From Clostridiaceae bacterium (lineage in GTDB: Bacteria > Bacillota > Clostridia > Peptostreptococcales > Natronincolaceae): DNA of 64,000 bases. This document shows, one piece after another, positions 61,581-64,000 of the stretch (the stretch's first letter is position 1; each line of letters begins with the position of its first letter). The notes below the pieces were generated by a model, which was not told the origin of the DNA, made no database searches, and worked only from the letters and a program-made list of their open reading frames with translations. Location of the stretch: positions 62,001 to 126,000 of the forward strand of contig JAHDLO010000016.1 in assembly GCA_018432235.1 (NCBI GenBank). The letters are read 5' to 3'. The position numbers and the translations under genes are program-made.

Positions 61581-63501
61581 CCAAATCCCCTCCCTGTTGA
61601 TTTTCTAGCCTTACTAAAATTTCCTTTAAACACGCATAGGTGCTATTGTTAATCAACTCAGTAATACATACCTCACTTAATAATAATTTAGAGGTAATTT
61701 TATAAAACTCCTTAATGTCCTGAGACACAGTGTCCTGTATGGATATGAGGAACACCACCCTTACCTGCTGTTCATCATCCCATGAAATATCATTTTTTAA
61801 AATACAAACACATACAAAGCTGTCCTTTGTTAGTGCCTTGTATGGATGAGGCATTGCAATTCTGTTTCCAAAGGAGGTTTTAGCTAAACTTTCCCGCTTT
61901 ATAACCGCTTCATAAAAATCCGCCGGCACTGACCTTCTCTTGGCAATTTCCTCACACATATATTGAATCACTGCCTCCTTATGCTGCAGGTCCACGCCAC
62001 TGAAGAAAAGGTTTTCCGGATAATAATGAATTATTCTACTTTCTTGCTTTGACTGCAATAGCTGCCTTACAGCATAAATATCCTCATCATTCATGAAAAA
62101 GTTTACTTCATAAACTGGTATAGGCACCGGTACATTAATTGGAACCGTAGTAAAAATATAATCAAACTTGGAGTAATCCACCTTTCCAACGGATCTTAAA
62201 TCACAGGTGTGAACCGCTTTAATATAGTTTTTAAAGGTTTCCTTCAGTTTAAATACCAATAGCATGGCACTTCCTACTCCCGATGAACACACCAACAGTA
62301 TGGTTTTTTTCTTAATCTGGGTCCGCTGGCGCTCCAATGCCAGTGCAAAGGATAGCCCAATATAGCCCAGCTCATCCTCATCCAGCTCTTTAAACAATAG
62401 TTGCTTAATGACCACACATGCCTGAGAAGCCATAATGAAGGCTAAGCTAAATCGCTCCTTAATTTCATTCAGTATTGGATTTTTCATTCGCATACCATAT
62501 TTTATTCTTACTGTCAGTGGCACCAGGTGCTGCCCCAATGACATAATAAGCTCCAAATCATTTCTAAAGTCTATTCGAAAAACCTGATAAACCTCTTCCA
62601 GCATATCCCTTACCAATTCACTAATTTGATTATTGATGACAATATTTCCGTTGTCATCATTTTTTCCCTTGGCTATCTTTTTTCCCGCCAAATGGACTGC
62701 TAAATAAGCCACCTCCTGTTTAGGGAATTGAATGGAGAATTTCTCACCAATTCTACTAGCACACTTTTCGGCTAATCGGTATTCTGCTCCTCCGACATCT
62801 TTGTCTTCTTCGGTTTGGAGGGATAAAACATGCTGTCCTGCTTGAATCCGCTTCATAGCAATATACATATGAATGATTAAGTTTTCCATTGCAATATCAG
62901 ATATCTGGTAGGTTTCATCCTCAAAGCACTCTATAATGCAACCCTCAATTAGCGCCATGTCCTTTTTCTCTTGATCATCCATTAAGAGGGAATTTCTAGT
63001 CCTTCTTTTTTGAATGCATTCTGCAATGCATAGCCTAATATTGAATTCCTTTCCCAAAGCCCTCATGCCATAATAGGGCTTCCTTTCGAAGGTGATATGA
63101 TATTGATTTAAAATTTCCTCTGTTTTTTTTAAGTCGTTTGTTAACGTTTTCTTTCCAATGCAAAGCATATCACTTAAATCTTCTTTTTTAACAAAGTCTT
63201 TGTTATTTAGAAAAAGTTCCAATAAAAACTGAACACGTTCTGCCGGAGAACTGGGAATGCTTGAATGGTGATTAGTCAAGAGTTGATTGAATTTTCTAAG
63301 GTCATATACTTCAAGCATAGAGCCGCTGCCATGCTTTGTTATAATCTTCGCACCATTACCAGATAATTCGTCCTGCAATTGCTTTAATAAATTTCTTACT
63401 GTTTTGGCGCTTAAGACCAATTTTTCTGCCAAACTCTCTGCAGTTTGGTAATCGTCCTGTGATAACAAGCTTAGCAGATTCGTCAATCTATCACTTAGCA
63501 T
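61564..63501 (-). CDS. licR: LicR-type PRD-containing transcriptional activator
   Basis: About 645 residues. N-terminal helix-turn-helix (YQTAESLAEKLVLSAKTVRNLLKQL) and a second HTH (KKEDLSDMLCIGKKTLTNDL), two PRDs with conserved His (MENLIIHMYIAMKRI; VAYLAVHLAGKKI; and around 300-400), a IIB-like domain with the Cys in LLVCSSGVGSAMLLVFK, and a C-terminal IIA domain of fructose/mannitol type (SFGNRIAMPHPYKAL). As in Bacillus LicR, phosphorylation by HPr and the PTS should tune its activity. I start at 63501 (MLSDRLTNLL) because AGAGGAGATGTCCT precedes it. First gene of the operon it controls. Confidence 0.94.
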   Translation of the reverse strand: MLSDRLTNLLSLLSQDDYQTAESLAEKLVLSAKTVRNLLKQLQDELSGNGAKIITKHGSGSMLEVYDLRKFNQLLTNHHSSIPSSPAERVQFLLELFLNNKDFVKKEDLSDMLCIGKKTLTNDLKKTEEILNQYHITFERKPYYGMRALGKEFNIRLCIAECIQKRRTRNSLLMDDQEKKDMALIEGCIIECFEDETYQISDIAMENLIIHMYIAMKRIQAGQHVLSLQTEEDKDVGGAEYRLAEKCASRIGEKFSIQFPKQEVAYLAVHLAGKKIAKGKNDDNGNIVINNQISELVRDMLEEVYQVFRIDFRNDLELIMSLGQHLVPLTVRIKYGMRMKNPILNEIKERFSLAFIMASQACVVIKQLLFKELDEDELGYIGLSFALALERQRTQIKKKTILLVCSSGVGSAMLLVFKLKETFKNYIKAVHTCDLRSVGKVDYSKFDYIFTTVPINVPVPIPVYEVNFFMNDEDIYAVRQLLQSKQESRIIHYYPENLFFSGVDLQHKEAVIQYMCEEIAKRRSVPADFYEAVIKRESLAKTSFGNRIAMPHPYKALTKDSFVCVCILKNDISWDDEQQVRVVFLISIQDTVSQDIKEFYKITSKLLLSEVCITELINNSTYACLKEILVRLENQQGGDLDERQQ

Positions 63502-63896
63502 AGGACATCTCCTCTCTTCCTCCAAACGTGAACCTAAATGCTATTAATGTGGTTAGCTAACAATTTAAAATATTCATTCTAATTAGGTATATATAAATGT
63601 TATCACTAGCTCATTGATACCTCAAATACCATTTTTGCTACATATGAAGTGGTAAATTTTTTCCTTATTCTTATCAGCATAGCCGCAGGTTAAAACCTTG
63701 GTACTGAAAATAGATAAAATCAAGTTTCAGTAACCACTTCCTGAAATTCACTTTTCTTATTGCAGCTATTGCAGCTAAATTCTCAGCTCTCCAAATACAG
63801 GTTGAGCTTCATTTTTCAATTTTGTTTAGAGAATTCCTTAAAACAATATATTACAAGGGACGGTCCTGATAAATCAGGACCGTCCCTTGAGCACCT
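63502..63896. other. Upstream region of licR; no gene seen
   Basis: AT-rich, likely to contain the licR promoter, plus the long palindrome listed at 63855. An open frame at 63760-63945 on the plus strand crosses the palindrome and is not credible. Confidence 0.5.
63855..63888. repeat. 16-bp perfect inverted repeat, REP-like or terminator
   Basis: AAGGGACGGTCCTGAT and ATCAGGACCGTCCCTT separated by two bases. Palindromes built on GGGACGGTCC are common dispersed sequences in several bacteria. It also lies nine bases after the stop of the partial minus-strand frame at 63897, so it may terminate that gene. Confidence 0.75.
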
Positions 63897-64000
63897 TTAC
63901 CATGTAGATATCTCCCACAGGTACAAGGATGCCACCGACCCATAGGGAGAATATCTTTCTCTATATTCATTAAATTCCTTTTTTGTCAGCTTTTCCAATC
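63897..64000 (-). CDS. Possible C-terminal end of a gene running off the window
   Basis: One minus-strand frame stays open from the window edge to a TAA at 63897: LEKLTKKEFNEYRERYSPYG, then VASLYLWEISTW. The amino-acid mix looks like real protein and the palindrome directly after the stop could be its terminator. Only 33 residues are visible and no family is recognised. Confidence 0.3.
   Translation of the reverse strand, partial: LEKLTKKEFNEYRERYSPYGSVASLYLWEISTW

Noticed and set aside
63760..63945. 61-codon plus-strand open frame near the window end
   Set aside because: It runs through the long palindrome at 63855-63888 and has no ribosome binding site.

Overview
The window comes from a low-G+C Gram-positive bacterium, most likely an anaerobic Clostridia of the Alkaliphilus/Natronincola type. 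This is an inference from LicR- and LevR-type PTS activators, two sigma-54 systems, strong AGGAGG ribosome binding sites, a NifV-like citrate synthase cluster and Clostridia-style half-size permeases. No rRNA, tRNA, CRISPR array, prophage or intact transposase was seen. Most genes lie on the minus strand.

Region by region. (1) 1-6793: an ABC importer (two permeases, lipoprotein binding protein, UgpC/MsmX-type ATPase) with a GH105 hydrolase, for oligosaccharides with an unsaturated uronic acid end. A divergent-style LacI repressor gene shares an identical 15-bp operator with the operon. (2) 6915-16302: a sigma-54 operon (HPr, NagK, PTS IIB, IIC, GH4, IIA, MupG, NagB) with a LevR-type activator next to it, best read as amino-sugar or muropeptide-disaccharide salvage. 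(3) 16456-25743: topoisomerase III, a MutS2-like protein without Smr, two half permeases, YjiH, a HAD nucleotidase, an unknown protein and several decayed repeats. (4) 26052-30256: citrate synthase (probably Re-type), aconitase and isocitrate dehydrogenase, the oxidative route to 2-oxoglutarate. (5) 30331-38914: a 5'-truncated yoeB, an OsmC protein, a sigma-54 operon for four-carbon acid sugars (KdgT, DUF1537 kinase, PdxA-like) with a PrpR_N/PAS/AAA+ activator, a collapsed duplicate of a regulator gene and an intact HTH-TPR regulator. (6) 38957-42958: an AspT-like transporter with sucC-sucD behind two tandem cobalamin riboswitches, each followed by its own terminator. (7) 43120-49940: a membrane protein, AraC and DtxR regulators, and an OpuC-type osmoprotectant ABC operon with a divergent BusR-like repressor. 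(8) 50127-57189: sbcDC, an unknown membrane protein flanked by 41-bp direct repeats, a frameshifted HPr gene and an AEC-family permease. (9) 57297-63501: a LicR-controlled beta-glucoside PTS operon with a GH1 6-phospho-beta-glucosidase.

The themes are sugar scavenging through PTS and ABC systems, each beside its own regulator, and genome decay by small duplications and deletions. The items most worth checking are the tandem B12 riboswitches over sucCD, the GC-rich structured block lodged between a sigma-54 enhancer site and its promoter (34747-34880), and the chimeric 68-bp fragment at 37190-37257 that is an internally deleted copy of 30560-31431.
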